Source: Microbacterium rhizomatis (GTDB lineage Bacteria; Actinomycetota; Actinomycetes; Actinomycetales; Microbacteriaceae). Taken from it: a DNA stretch of 64,000 nt. The translations under genes were made by a program, and so were the position numbers. Below, piece after piece: positions 52,949 to 62,065 of the stretch (the first letter of the stretch is position 1; each line of letters starts with the position of its first letter). The notes beneath the pieces were generated by a model. The model did not search any database, was not told where the DNA came from, and saw nothing but the letters and a program-made list of their open reading frames with translations. The stretch lies in NCBI RefSeq assembly GCF_008710745.1, contig NZ_VYSA01000001.1:62001-126000 (forward strand), in the 5' to 3' direction.

Positions 52949-54556
52949 ATGTGGATGCAGAACATCGACCCGCTCGGGAGTGTGTGGCTCTCCGCGCTCG
53001 TTGCCGCGATCCCCATCCTCGTCTTCCTGGTGTGCCTAGTCGTCTTCAAGCTGAAGGGCATCATCGCCGCCATCATCGCGGTGGTGGTCGAGATCGTCGT
53101 AGCCATGGTCGTGTTCGGGATGCCGGCATCCGGCGTCGCCGGATCTGGCCTGATCGGGCTGCTCACCGCGATCTGGCCGATCGCCTACATCATCGTCATG
53201 GCGGTGTGGCTCTACCGGCTGGCCGTGGCGAGCGGCCGCTTCGACGTGATCCGCGCGTCGATCTCGGGTGTCTCGCCCGACCAGCGCATCCAGGTGCTTC
53301 TCATCAGCTTCGCGTTCGGCGCGTTCCTCGAGGGTGCTGCGGGCTTCGGTGTGCCGATCGCGATCTGTGCAGCGCTCCTGGTGCAGCTCGGCTTCAAGCC
53401 GGTCAAGGCGGCGATGGTCTCGCTCGTCGCGAACGTCGCGGCGGGCGCCTACGGGGCGATCGGCATCCCTGTCATCGTCGGCGCGCAGGTCGCCGGCATC
53501 GACGTGATGGACCTGTCGCGCACGATGGTGCTGGTTCTGCAGCCGCTCACGCTGCTGGTGCCGTTCCTGCTGGTGGTGATCCTCGACGGGTGGCGGGGCC
53601 TGCGTGAGACCTGGCCCGCGGCGCTCGTGGTGAGCATCGTCTTCAGCGGCGTGCAGGCCGGAGTGCTGTGGTTCCTCGGCCCCGAACTCGCCGACCTCGG
53701 CGCCGGCCTGGCGGCGATGGTCGCGCTCTTCGTCTTCGGGCGCGTCTGGCGCCCGAAGCACGTCTTCCGCGAGGACGGCGGCGAGGCACCGCCCGCCGAA
53801 CGCCACACCGTCCGCGAGATCGCGATCGCGTGGAGCCCGTTCTACATCCTGACCGGGTTCATCCTCGTGTGGAGCATCCCGTGGTTCAAGCAGCTCTTCG
53901 CGGCAGCTGGACCGCTCGCAGGCGCGGTGTTCACATTCCCGATCCCTGGCCTCACCGGAGACGTCACGACCGCGAACGGAACCGTGGTCGCCACCACGTG
54001 GGACTTCACGCCGCTCAACGCCACCGGCACCGCGATCCTCCTCGCCGTCATCGTGTCGTTCTTGACGACGCCGTCGCTGAAATGGGGCGACCTCTGGCAC
54101 GAACTTCGTCAGACACTGCGAGAGCTGTGGCAGGCGCTCGTGCTGATCGCGCTGATCCTGGTGCTCGCCAACATCGCGAATTACTCCGGGGGATCGGCAA
54201 GTATCGGGGCGGCGCTCGCCGGCGTCGGCTCGCTCTTCCCGCTCTTCGCGCCGATCATCGGGTGGATCGGTGTGTTCCTCACCGGGTCGGTCGTCAACAA
54301 CAACACGCTCTTCGGACCGCTCCAGGTCGCGACCGCCGAGCGGATCGGCGTGCAGCCCGATCTGCTCATCGCCGCGAACACGGCGGGCGGGACGACCGCG
54401 AAGGTCATCTCTCCGCAGTCGATCGCGATCGCGGCGGGGGCGGTCGGCTTGTCGGGCCGGGAGGGCGAGATCCTGCGCGCTTCGATCGGCTACAGCCTCG
54501 GGATGCTGGCCGTCATCTGCGTGTGGACGTACACGCTGTCGCTGATCCTCGTCTGA
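52949..54556 (+). CDS. lldP: L-lactate permease (LctP/LldP family)
   Basis: 535 residues with about 13 membrane segments. FGAFLEGAAGFGVPIAICAALL, SLVANVAAGAYGAIGIPV and the C-terminal GWIGVFLTGSVVNNNTLFGPLQ with NTAGGTTAKVISPQSIAIA are the conserved blocks of the LctP lactate/glycolate:proton symporters. ATG 52949 has a CGGAG site 8 nt upstream; an in-frame GTG at 52892 falls inside the proposed -10. Uptake of lactate is the likely role; no lactate dehydrogenase gene is adjacent. Confidence 0.9.
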   Translation: MWMQNIDPLGSVWLSALVAAIPILVFLVCLVVFKLKGIIAAIIAVVVEIVVAMVVFGMPASGVAGSGLIGLLTAIWPIAYIIVMAVWLYRLAVASGRFDVIRASISGVSPDQRIQVLLISFAFGAFLEGAAGFGVPIAICAALLVQLGFKPVKAAMVSLVANVAAGAYGAIGIPVIVGAQVAGIDVMDLSRTMVLVLQPLTLLVPFLLVVILDGWRGLRETWPAALVVSIVFSGVQAGVLWFLGPELADLGAGLAAMVALFVFGRVWRPKHVFREDGGEAPPAERHTVREIAIAWSPFYILTGFILVWSIPWFKQLFAAAGPLAGAVFTFPIPGLTGDVTTANGTVVATTWDFTPLNATGTAILLAVIVSFLTTPSLKWGDLWHELRQTLRELWQALVLIALILVLANIANYSGGSASIGAALAGVGSLFPLFAPIIGWIGVFLTGSVVNNNTLFGPLQVATAERIGVQPDLLIAANTAGGTTAKVISPQSIAIAAGAVGLSGREGEILRASIGYSLGMLAVICVWTYTLSLILV

Positions 54557-54577
54557 GCGGGATCGCGCAGCCGGCGG

Positions 54578-56188
54578 CTAGGTTCCCGGATTCTCGTTGT
54601 AGAACGTCTTGATCGCCGCGAGCTTGCTCGGCTCGCTGTATACGAGCACGGTCTGACCCGGACCGCAGCCGAAGCTGCTGTCCGGGTTGCCGAACAGGCC
54701 CGTGATCACGGCAGTGCTGATCGCGGCCTCGTCGCCGTGATCGTTGATGTAGAAGAACTGGCCGCCCTCGGTCTTGGCGTAGGTCCGATTGGTCAACCAA
54801 TACGAGGGCTGCGCATCGGCCGTGATCTGGATCAGACGGAACGGGCGTTCGGAGGTCAACGACAGGCGTCGCGCATCGGAGAAGGTCGAGTAGCCGAGCT
54901 CGACACCGGCGGGCAGGTTCTCGTCGAGGCACTGGGTCTCGGCGCTGCGAGCCGTCAGATAGTCGCCGGAGCCGGCGACTCCGGACACAGCGCCCGTCAC
55001 CATGCCGGTGACGAGCAGCACGCCCGCGCCGATCGGCGCCACGCGAGGCACCCACCGTCGCGGCACCGCCAGAAGCACGAAGACCATCGGGCCGATGAGC
55101 ACGAGCCACGCGTACAGGTAGTGAGTGATCAACAGTGCCGCCGTCGCCGACAGACCTGCCAGTGGGACCAGGCCGAAGTAGAGGCCGACCAGGGCCCGGT
55201 CGGTGGGGACCGCGCTGCGGTCGGCTCGCAGATAGCGCACCGCACCCACGATCGCGAACACCAGGCAGGCGACCGCGCACAGGGCGCCCACGGTGAGAAC
55301 GATGCGCGTCGTCGTGTCCGCCACCATGAGCGCGAAGTGAGGCTCAAGGTCACCGAGCCTGCCGAGGAAGGCATCGAGGTCGATGTAGTTGAGCGGGGAG
55401 GTGCCCTGCAGCCTCGAGAAGAAGACGACCCGCACGGCGAGTGCCGTGAGCAGCAGAATGCCCGACACCGCGGCCGCACGTCGCGTGCTGCGGAAGCCGT
55501 GCCGGACACTGCGGACCAGCAGTACGAGGATCAGGGGAGGCACGCAGAAGACGAGGGCGAGTGGATTGGATGCTGCGGTCAGGACGATCGCTGCACCGAG
55601 CAGAACGCGCGACCGGGTCGAGCTCACGAGGTAGAACGAGGGGGCGGCGATCACCAGGAGGTACATGCCGAAGTAGTACGTGGGCGCGAGATGGTAGGAC
55701 TGCAGCCAGCTGGTTCCGAGGAGCGGGAGGATCAGGAGCGGGAGCATCGCGATCCCCGCGCGCGCGAGCCACGTAGCCTGTCGCTCCGACGGATGCAGCA
55801 GGCGCACCAGCAGGTACAGTCCCAGGAAGAGCGCGGCGTTGTTGATGGCGGCGACGAACACGAAGTACGCCTGCACCGAGCCACCTGCCAGCACGTAGGC
55901 GAGGACGCTCATCGGGACTTCAGGAAACACGTACACCTGGGGCGAGAAGCTCCAGTCGAGCGTGCGCCCCGTGAGCATGTCGTGGACATACTGGAAGAGC
56001 ACGCCGTTGTCGCTGTTCTGGAGCTCCCATGTGACGGGCCACGCCGTCGCGGTGTCGCCACCCGCGCGGGCGAGGACGATGAGCGCCGTGAGGACGGCGA
56101 TCAGCGCGGTCGCGCCGAGGATCGCCGACGCAGCCCGCAGGCGCGCACCTGACGGTGCCGCCGCGCGCTCGAGTACTGGTTCCGTCAA
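54578..56188 (-). CDS. Polytopic membrane protein, possibly glycosyltransferase-like
   Basis: 536 residues with about ten to twelve hydrophobic helices up to residue 400, then a 130-residue extracytoplasmic tail with two cysteines (ETQCLDENL and SSFGCGPG). An acidic first loop (NSDNGVLFQYVHDML) with a later PQVYVFPEVPMSVLAYV segment resembles C-type membrane glycosyltransferases, but no family is certain. The start is read as TTG 56188, which is poorly supported; a downstream start is possible. Its role and substrate are unknown. Confidence 0.6.
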   Translation of the reverse strand: MTEPVLERAAAPSGARLRAASAILGATALIAVLTALIVLARAGGDTATAWPVTWELQNSDNGVLFQYVHDMLTGRTLDWSFSPQVYVFPEVPMSVLAYVLAGGSVQAYFVFVAAINNAALFLGLYLLVRLLHPSERQATWLARAGIAMLPLLILPLLGTSWLQSYHLAPTYYFGMYLLVIAAPSFYLVSSTRSRVLLGAAIVLTAASNPLALVFCVPPLILVLLVRSVRHGFRSTRRAAAVSGILLLTALAVRVVFFSRLQGTSPLNYIDLDAFLGRLGDLEPHFALMVADTTTRIVLTVGALCAVACLVFAIVGAVRYLRADRSAVPTDRALVGLYFGLVPLAGLSATAALLITHYLYAWLVLIGPMVFVLLAVPRRWVPRVAPIGAGVLLVTGMVTGAVSGVAGSGDYLTARSAETQCLDENLPAGVELGYSTFSDARRLSLTSERPFRLIQITADAQPSYWLTNRTYAKTEGGQFFYINDHGDEAAISTAVITGLFGNPDSSFGCGPGQTVLVYSEPSKLAAIKTFYNENPGT

Positions 56189-56245
56189 TGTGGCTACCAG
56201 AGAAGCGTAGCCAGTCCAGAGCGCCGAGCTCTACCGAGGGTCGCG

Positions 56246-56278
56246 GGGTCGCCCCGACACCTGGCAGGGGGGCGACCC
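56246..56278 (-). terminator. Hairpin after the small secreted-protein gene
   Basis: GGGTCGCCCC (56246-56255) and GGGGCGACCC (56269-56278), 10-bp perfect stem with 13-nt loop, 9 bp past the stop of the leftward gene ending at 56288. No U-tract. Confidence 0.5.
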
Positions 56279-56287
56279 GTCGTGGGG

Positions 56288-56755
56288 TCAGCGGCGCTGA
56301 AGGTCACCTTCGAAGCTGAACAGCCCCAGAAAGCCTCCCGACACACTGACCGATGCGATGGTGACCATCCCGTCCGCGTCGCAGCTCTTGGCCTGCACGC
56401 TCTGTGTGGATACCGGGACGCGTCCGTCGGGGGTGTCTTCGTATGTGGTCCACGAGAAAGCGCCGCTCGGGGAGATCTGCATTCCCTGATTCGACCCGGA
56501 TGTCGTGAAATCGACTTCGGCTGAGCCCCAATACGTTCCGGTGGCGACCTTCGTCGTGACGAGGTCACCCGCCGTCCCGAGCTCGAGGTCGAAGGTGGCG
56601 GTGGAGTCGAATTTTGCGCTGGTGCCGGTGTAGCTGGCCCCGACCCAGGAGGCGGCGTGTGCTCCGCACACTCCGTCCTGCTCGGGCGCGACAGCCGGCG
56701 CAACCGTTGGGACGATACTGGCAAGAGCGAGCGCACTCGCGATCAGAATACTCAT
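56288..56755 (-). CDS. Small secreted protein of unknown function
   Basis: 155 residues. A signal peptide (residues 1 to about 23, ending PAVAPE) is followed by a mature domain of alternating Ser/Thr/Gly/Val-rich strands with two cysteines (GVCGAH and AKSCDADG) that probably bond, suggesting an extracellular beta-sandwich. No family recognised. Codon use is less GC-rich than neighbours. A strong promoter TTGCCA-N16-TAATAT precedes the ATG with 6 nt spacing. Confidence 0.65.
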   Translation of the reverse strand: MSILIASALALASIVPTVAPAVAPEQDGVCGAHAASWVGASYTGTSAKFDSTATFDLELGTAGDLVTTKVATGTYWGSAEVDFTTSGSNQGMQISPSGAFSWTTYEDTPDGRVPVSTQSVQAKSCDADGMVTIASVSVSGGFLGLFSFEGDLQRR

Positions 56756-56789
56756 ACTAGTATATTAAACGAAACGGGATCATTGGCAA
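56753..56789 (-). promoter_or_regulatory. Leaderless promoter with start-codon palindrome (secreted gene)
   Basis: Read leftward: TTGCCA, 16 nt, TAATAT, ACTAGT, ATG. The sequence ATACTAGTAT is a perfect palindrome over the -10 end and start codon, matching the element at 50346-50360. Confidence 0.65.
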
Positions 56790-56832
56790 GCCCGGTTGTC
56801 AGTTCGTGGCACGGGCACCGTGAACCTCGGGT

Positions 56833-57642
56833 TCAGCGCTTCTTGCGTGCCTCGACCGTCGCTGCGTAGTCGGGGACGTGCGAACTGAACTTCTGCGGGG
56901 GGCGGTTGTAAGTGCCCGCGGGCGGGCGCGCCGGGATATCGACCACCTCGCGCGCAACCGGACCGTAGGGGATCTGTGAGAGCAGATGCGCGATCATGTT
57001 GACGCGGCCGCGGCGCTTGTCCTCGTTGTCCACCTCGAACCAGGGAGACTCAGGGGTATCGGTGTGGACGAACATCGCGTCCTTGGCTCGCGAGTAGTCT
57101 TCCCACTTCGTGATCGACGAGACGTCGTTCGGGCTCAGCTTCCAGCGCCGCATCGGGTCTTCGGCGCGCGATCGGAACCTCTTCTCCTGCTCGATGTCGG
57201 AGACGCTGAACCAGTACTTGAGGAGAAGGATGCCGTCTTCGATCAGCATCCGCTCGAAGATCGGTGCTTGCCGCAGGAACCGCTCGTACTGTGCATCGGT
57301 GCAGTAGCCCATGACCCGCTCGACGCCGGCCCGGTTGTACCAGGAGCGGTCCATGAGGACGATCTCACCGGCGGCGGGCAGATGCGGCACGTATCGCTGG
57401 AAGTACCAGCGCGTCTTGTCGCGTTCGCTCGGAGTAGGCAACGCGACGATCCTCGTCACGCGCGGATTGAGGTACTCCGACACGCGCTTGATGGTCGAGC
57501 CTTTACCCGCTGCGTCGCGGCCCTCGAAGAGCACGACGACCCGAGCCCCGCTCTGCTGCACCCAGGCCTGCATGTCGACGAGCTCCGCCTGCAGTCGCAT
57601 GAGTTCCGACTCGTAGAGCTTCTTCGGCATGCGCTTGCTCAC
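56833..57642 (-). CDS. ppk2: Polyphosphate kinase 2
   Basis: 269 residues, single PPK2 domain. Walker A is GRDAAGKGS (residues 41-49), the Walker B region is EIVLMDRSWYNRAGVERVMG, and YFQRYVPHLPAAGE is the intervening lid region. PPK2 transfers phosphate from polyphosphate to nucleoside mono- or diphosphates, or makes polyphosphate. The GTG start has a GAGGAGG site. It follows dapD by 32 bp and may be transcribed with it. The nucleotide preference cannot be read from this sequence alone. Confidence 0.93.
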   Translation of the reverse strand: MSKRMPKKLYESELMRLQAELVDMQAWVQQSGARVVVLFEGRDAAGKGSTIKRVSEYLNPRVTRIVALPTPSERDKTRWYFQRYVPHLPAAGEIVLMDRSWYNRAGVERVMGYCTDAQYERFLRQAPIFERMLIEDGILLLKYWFSVSDIEQEKRFRSRAEDPMRRWKLSPNDVSSITKWEDYSRAKDAMFVHTDTPESPWFEVDNEDKRRGRVNMIAHLLSQIPYGPVAREVVDIPARPPAGTYNRPPQKFSSHVPDYAATVEARKKR

Positions 57643-57674
57643 GGGCGTTCCTCCTCGGAAAGGTTGGTGCGACT

Positions 57675-58631
57675 CTACGCGTGCAGCGCCTCGTTGAGGG
57701 TGACCCCCACGCCCGTGCGGCGCACCGCTTCGATCGCGCCGGTGAGCGAGTTGCGACGGTAGAGCATTCCGTCTCGCCCCGAGAGTTCCGCCCCCTTGAC
57801 CGACGGGAGCGATCCGTCGTGCCGCGGCGCTTCGTCCGCCAGCACGATCTTCGAGCCGGCCGTGACGTAGAGGCCGGCCTCGACGACGCAGTCGTCACCG
57901 AGGGATATGCCGATGCCGGCATTCGCACCCAGCAGTGTGCGTCGCCCGATCGAGACACGGTGAGCGCCGCCGCCCGACAGCGTGCCCATGATGGAGGACC
58001 CACCGCCGATGTCGCTGCCGTCCCCGACGACGACACCCTGCGAGATCCGGCCCTCCACCATCGAGGAGCCGAGCGTGCCGGCGTTGAAGTTCACGAAACC
58101 CTCATGCATCACCGTCGTGCCCGGCGACAGATAAGCGCCCAGCCGCACGCGAGAGGCGTCGGCGATACGCACGCCGGGTGGCGTGACGTAGTCGAGGAGC
58201 CGGGGGAACTTGTCGAGTCCCTGCACCTGAATGCCGTCGCGCAGGAGGAACGGTCGCAGACGCGTGAGGTCGTCCGGGTGCATCGGACCCGCGGTCGTCC
58301 ACGCCACGTTCGGCAGGTGGGCGAAGATGCCGTCGAGGTTCAGGGTGTTCGGCAGAGCGAGTCGGTGCGACAGGGCGTGCAGCCGAAGGTAGGCATCAGG
58401 GGTCGATGACGGCGGCGCATCCAGATCGACCTCGATCGCGAGCGTGTTGACCGTCACGCCACGGCGGTCGTCGGGCACAGCGAGCTGCTCGAGCTGCGCG
58501 GGCGGGATCGCCGGGTCGAAGCCGAGCGGCAGCCGCCCGACCTGAGGCTCGGGGAACCAGGCATCCAAGATCGTTCCATCGGCGGATGCCGTCGCCAGCC
58601 CGATTCCCCAGATCCATCTCTCATCGCTCAT
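57675..58631 (-). CDS. dapD: Tetrahydrodipicolinate N-succinyltransferase (long actinobacterial form)
   Basis: 318 residues. The second half contains left-handed beta-helix hexapeptide repeats ([53 protein letters not shown]), as in mycobacterial DapD. It succinylates tetrahydrodipicolinate in lysine and diaminopimelate synthesis. TACCGT (58638-58643) lies 6 nt from the ATG, so it is leaderless; dapE diverges from the same 53-bp spacer. Confidence 0.93.
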   Translation of the reverse strand: MSDERWIWGIGLATASADGTILDAWFPEPQVGRLPLGFDPAIPPAQLEQLAVPDDRRGVTVNTLAIEVDLDAPPSSTPDAYLRLHALSHRLALPNTLNLDGIFAHLPNVAWTTAGPMHPDDLTRLRPFLLRDGIQVQGLDKFPRLLDYVTPPGVRIADASRVRLGAYLSPGTTVMHEGFVNFNAGTLGSSMVEGRISQGVVVGDGSDIGGGSSIMGTLSGGGAHRVSIGRRTLLGANAGIGISLGDDCVVEAGLYVTAGSKIVLADEAPRHDGSLPSVKGAELSGRDGMLYRRNSLTGAIEAVRRTGVGVTLNEALHA

Positions 58632-58684
58632 GCACCCACGGTAGCGAACGGATGGGCGTGGGACCCGGTCGGTAGACTCGGGGG
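58632..58684. promoter_or_regulatory. Divergent leaderless dapD/dapE promoters
   Basis: Only 53 bp separate the two ATGs. The minus-strand -10 TACCGT (58638-58643) and the plus-strand -10 TAGACT (58673-58678) each lie 6 nt from their start codons, so the promoters overlap back to back and must share regulatory DNA. Confidence 0.6.
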
Positions 58685-59761
58685 ATGCCGCAGCTCGACC
58701 TCTCCGCGTCGTCGATCGATCTCACCCGCGCGATCTGCGACGTCCCCAGTGTGTCCGGTGACGAACGAGCACTCGCCGACCTGATCGACGAGGCGGTGGG
58801 CGCTCTCGCCCATCTCGAAGTCTCACGCGACGGAGACACGATCGTCGCGCGCACGATGCTCGGCCGGGCACAGCGGGTCGTCATCGCGGGCCACATCGAC
58901 ACGGTGCCCATCAACGGCAACCTGCCCACGCGCGATATCGAGATCGACGGTCAGCCGTACCTGTGGGGGAGGGGCACGGTCGACATGAAGGCCGGTGTCG
59001 CGGTGCAGCTGAAGCTCGCCGCCGAGCTGACCGATCCCCGCGTCGACCTGACGTGGATGTGGTACGACCATGAAGAAGTGGATGCCGATCTGAACGGGTT
59101 GACCCGGCTGGCACGCATGCGGCCCGACCTGTTCGCCGGAGACTTCGCGATCCTCGGGGAGCCGACGGGCGCTCAGGTCGAAGGCGGTTGCAACGGCAAC
59201 ATGCGGGCCATCGTGCGCACGCGGGGCGTACGGGCCCACAGCGCACGGGCATGGATCGGCGAGAACGCGATCCACCGGGCCGGGGCCGTTCTCGAGCGGC
59301 TCTCGGAGTACCGCCCGCGCGAGGTCGCCGTCGACGGTCTCGAGTACAGAGAGGGACTGAACGCCGTCCGGATCCACGGCGGCATCGCGGGCAACGTCAT
59401 CCCCGACCTCTGCGAGGTGGAGGTCAATTACCGATTCGCCCCGAGTCTGAGTCCCATCGACGCCGAGCAACATGTCCGCGACGTCTTCTCCGGCTTCGAT
59501 GTCGATGTCGTAGACGTCGCACCCGGTGCGCGGCCGGGGCTGGACGCCCCCCTCGCGCGTGAATTCGTCGCGGCCGTCGGATCCGCTCCGAAACCGAAGT
59601 ACGGCTGGACCGACGTCGCCCGGTTCTCGGCGATGGGGATCCCCGCCGTGAACTACGGTCCCGGCGATCCTCAGCTCGCGCACCACGACGAGGAGCGCGT
59701 GCCGCTCTCCCAGATCGAGGATGTCGAACGCGGACTCCGGTCGTGGCTGACGGCCTCCTGA
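58685..59761 (+). CDS. dapE: Succinyl-diaminopimelate desuccinylase
   Basis: 358 residues, M20 metallopeptidase fold. Metal ligands are visible in [12 protein letters not shown] (His), [15 protein letters not shown] (Asp) and [10 protein letters not shown] (Glu-Glu), with the late His in [11 protein letters not shown]. It removes succinate from N-succinyl-LL-diaminopimelate. Divergent from dapD; leaderless start with TAGACT 6 nt upstream. Its last 19 bp overlap the next gene. Confidence 0.95.
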   Translation: MPQLDLSASSIDLTRAICDVPSVSGDERALADLIDEAVGALAHLEVSRDGDTIVARTMLGRAQRVVIAGHIDTVPINGNLPTRDIEIDGQPYLWGRGTVDMKAGVAVQLKLAAELTDPRVDLTWMWYDHEEVDADLNGLTRLARMRPDLFAGDFAILGEPTGAQVEGGCNGNMRAIVRTRGVRAHSARAWIGENAIHRAGAVLERLSEYRPREVAVDGLEYREGLNAVRIHGGIAGNVIPDLCEVEVNYRFAPSLSPIDAEQHVRDVFSGFDVDVVDVAPGARPGLDAPLAREFVAAVGSAPKPKYGWTDVARFSAMGIPAVNYGPGDPQLAHHDEERVPLSQIEDVERGLRSWLTAS

Positions 59762-61002
59762 CTGAGCGCACGCAGAAGCGTCGCTGGAGCGCGCTGCCCG
59801 TCGCGGCGCGGATCGCGGTGCTCTACGTGGGCGCACGGATCGTCACGACCGGGTTCCTCCTGCTGGCCGCCGCGCTGTCGGGGGTCGGTTCTCGATTCGG
59901 CCCGGACGCCCGCATCGGCGATCTCATGGTCGGGTGGGACGCGCAGTGGTACTGGTTCACGGCGATCAACGGCTACCCCGCTACGCTCCCGCTCACCGCC
60001 ACGGGTGCCGTCGCCGAGAACCAGTGGGCGTTCATGCCGGTCTACGCGTACCTGTCTTCCGCGCTGGGGGCGGTGTTCGGCTCGTGGGGTGCTGCCGCTG
60101 TCGTGATCTCGCTCGTCGCGGGGTACCTCGCCTGTCTCGTTCTCTATCGGATGCTGCGTCCCGCCGCTGCAGGCGAGTCCGGGAGCTCGCGGGCGGCCGT
60201 CGACGAGCAGACCGCGATGTGGGCGGTTGCCTTCTTCGCGTCCGCCCCGCTCGCGGCGATGTTCCAGGTCGGCTACGCGGAGTCGCTCTTCCTGCTGTGG
60301 CTGTTTCTGGCACTTCTCCTGGTGCAGCGCCGGCGGTACGGGTGGCTCTACCTGCTGATTCCGCTCATGGGCTTCACGAGGCCCGGCGTGCTCGCCTTCG
60401 CTCTTTTCCTGGGGCTGTTCGGCATTTCACGGTGGATTCGACGCCGTACCGAGCCGCTCGGTGTGCGCGAGACCGTGCACATCGTTGCGCTCAGTGCACT
60501 GGCCGTGGTGGTCGGATTCGCCTGGCAGGTCATCGCCGGCATCGTCACGGGCGATTCGGGCGCATACCTCGCGACCGAGCTCGCGTGGCGGAGGAACTGG
60601 CTGGCTGGCGGCGACAGCGGGTTCGTTCCGTTCGACGGGTTCTTTCGCGGTGCCGCGTTCTGGTTCGGTTCGTGGGGGCTGGGCGAGGTGACGGGATACG
60701 TGGTGCTCGCGGTGGCCGTGATGGCTGTCGCCGCGCTCCTGCTCTTCGAACCGCACGTACGCCGACTCGGAGTGGAGCTGCGGCTGTGGATCGCGAGCTA
60801 CCTCGGATACCTGCTCGTCGTGTTCTTCCCTCAGTCGAGCCTCTTCCGCCTGCTGCTGCCGATCTCGCCCCTGTGGGGTGCGGCTGCGATGCCGCGTTCC
60901 CGAGTGTGGCGGGTCGGCGTCCTCGCCGCCTGCCTTCTCGGGCAGTGGTGGTGGATCTACAACATGTACGCGCTCGGGAACACGTATTGGCAGATCCCCT
61001 GA
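59743..61002 (+). CDS. PIG-V-like mannosyltransferase (GT-C membrane protein)
   Basis: 419 residues with about eight to ten helices. GWDAQWYWFTAINGY with the acidic first loop, followed by ENQWAFMPVYAYL and later SLFRLLLPISPLWG, matches the PIG-V/GPI-mannosyltransferase-like family of actinobacterial membrane mannosyltransferases. It would use polyprenyl-phosphate mannose outside the membrane, for lipoglycan or protein glycosylation. GTG 59743 lies within the dapE end. Acceptor unknown. Confidence 0.8.
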   Translation: MADGLLTERTQKRRWSALPVAARIAVLYVGARIVTTGFLLLAAALSGVGSRFGPDARIGDLMVGWDAQWYWFTAINGYPATLPLTATGAVAENQWAFMPVYAYLSSALGAVFGSWGAAAVVISLVAGYLACLVLYRMLRPAAAGESGSSRAAVDEQTAMWAVAFFASAPLAAMFQVGYAESLFLLWLFLALLLVQRRRYGWLYLLIPLMGFTRPGVLAFALFLGLFGISRWIRRRTEPLGVRETVHIVALSALAVVVGFAWQVIAGIVTGDSGAYLATELAWRRNWLAGGDSGFVPFDGFFRGAAFWFGSWGLGEVTGYVVLAVAVMAVAALLLFEPHVRRLGVELRLWIASYLGYLLVVFFPQSSLFRLLLPISPLWGAAAMPRSRVWRVGVLAACLLGQWWWIYNMYALGNTYWQIP

Positions 61003-61081
61003 ACCAACACCGCCGCGGAACTCCGGGACTCTCAGCGCACGATAAACTTAATGTGCAGACCTACGAGGAAAGGGAGCCACG

Positions 61082-61255
61082 ATGGCAGCGATGAAGCCGA
61101 GAACCGGAGACGGACCGATGGAGGCCGTGAAGGAAGGGCGTCTGATCATCGTCCGGGTGCCGCTCGAAGGCGGCGGACGCCTTGTCGTCTCCGTGAATGA
61201 CGCCGAAGCCAAGGAGCTCTACGACGTGCTGGGCGGGGTTGTCGCACCTGCCTGA
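61082..61255 (+). CDS. DUF3117 family protein
   Basis: 57 residues. The protein opens MAAMKPRTGDGPMEAVKEG and continues RVPLEGGGRLVVSV, the nearly invariant DUF3117 sequence found across actinobacteria; function unknown. AAGGGAG precedes the ATG, and TAAACT at 61043-61048 is a likely -10. A strong hairpin follows 21 bp after the stop. Confidence 0.93.
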   Translation: MAAMKPRTGDGPMEAVKEGRLIIVRVPLEGGGRLVVSVNDAEAKELYDVLGGVVAPA

Positions 61256-61275
61256 TCTCTGAGCACGCGATTCGT

Positions 61276-61305
61276 GGAACGGCCGGTCGGTTGACCGGCC
61301 GTTCC
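61276..61305 (+). terminator. Terminator after DUF3117 gene
   Basis: GAACGGCCGGTC and GACCGGCCGTTC form a perfect 12-bp stem, extended by one G-C pair, with a GGTT loop. It is followed by a short mixed sequence without U-tract. It lies 45 bp before the end of the convergent O-methyltransferase gene. Confidence 0.75.
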
Positions 61306-61349
61306 GTCGTTGCGGGGGGCCGGTGCCTTCGGGCCGGGACCTTTAGCCC

Positions 61350-61991
61350 TCAGTCGCGCGGGTCGGGGATCGTCGTCAGCTGAAGCAGTCCCTCGCCGAC
61401 GATGGAGAGCGCGCCGATCACGGCAGGCGATGACTGCGTCTCGAGGATGAGTGAACGGTACGCCGTCGTCTGCGGGTCGCGGCGGACCGGGTCGGCCACG
61501 GCGCCCCCGCCGAGCACACGCGGCACGAGCACCGTTCCGCCGGGGCGAACGAGACGCAGTCCGTGCTCGACGTACTCGATGACACCTTCGGGGTCGGCAT
61601 CCACCAGCACGATGTCGTACGAAGCCTCGTTCATGCGGGGGAGGACATCCGCCGCACGGCCGGTGATGAAGCGCGCGCGGGCGGGAGGGATCCGAGCGTC
61701 GGCGAACGCCTGACGCGCCGCGCCGAGGTGCTCGGGCTCGTTGTCGATCGTGGTCAGCGTCGCTCGCGGTGACCCGTGCAGGAGCCAGAGCCCCGACACG
61801 CCGGCACCTGTGCCGATCTCGACGATGTTCAGGGCTGCGGATGCTGCCGAGAGCACGGCGATCTGAGCTCCCACGGCGGCGCTCACAGGGGCTGCGCCGA
61901 GCTCCAGCGCGTGCGCCCTGGCGCGTGAGATGTGATCGGGCTCGACGACGGACTCGGCGGCGAATCTGTCGTTCGCGTCGTATCCAGCCAT
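61350..61991 (-). CDS. O-methyltransferase family protein
   Basis: 213 residues. NIVEIGTGAGVSGLWLL is SAM motif I, TTIDNEPEHLGAARQAF motif II and YDIVLVDADPEGVIEYVEHGLRLVRPGGTVLV the metal-dependent O-methyltransferase core (family 3, catechol-OMT-like). In mycobacteria the homologue lies near sigE and tatB, as here beside tatB and mrp. A GGAGGAG site precedes the ATG and TAGTCT further up is a possible -10. Substrate unknown. Confidence 0.85.
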   Translation of the reverse strand: MAGYDANDRFAAESVVEPDHISRARAHALELGAAPVSAAVGAQIAVLSAASAALNIVEIGTGAGVSGLWLLHGSPRATLTTIDNEPEHLGAARQAFADARIPPARARFITGRAADVLPRMNEASYDIVLVDADPEGVIEYVEHGLRLVRPGGTVLVPRVLGGGAVADPVRRDPQTTAYRSLILETQSSPAVIGALSIVGEGLLQLTTIPDPRD

Positions 61992-62065
61992 GCGTGCTCC
62001 TCCGCTGCCCAGACTACGCGGGCAGTCATAGGGAACACCTCAGGCGCGGCGGGTAATCTGAAGGC

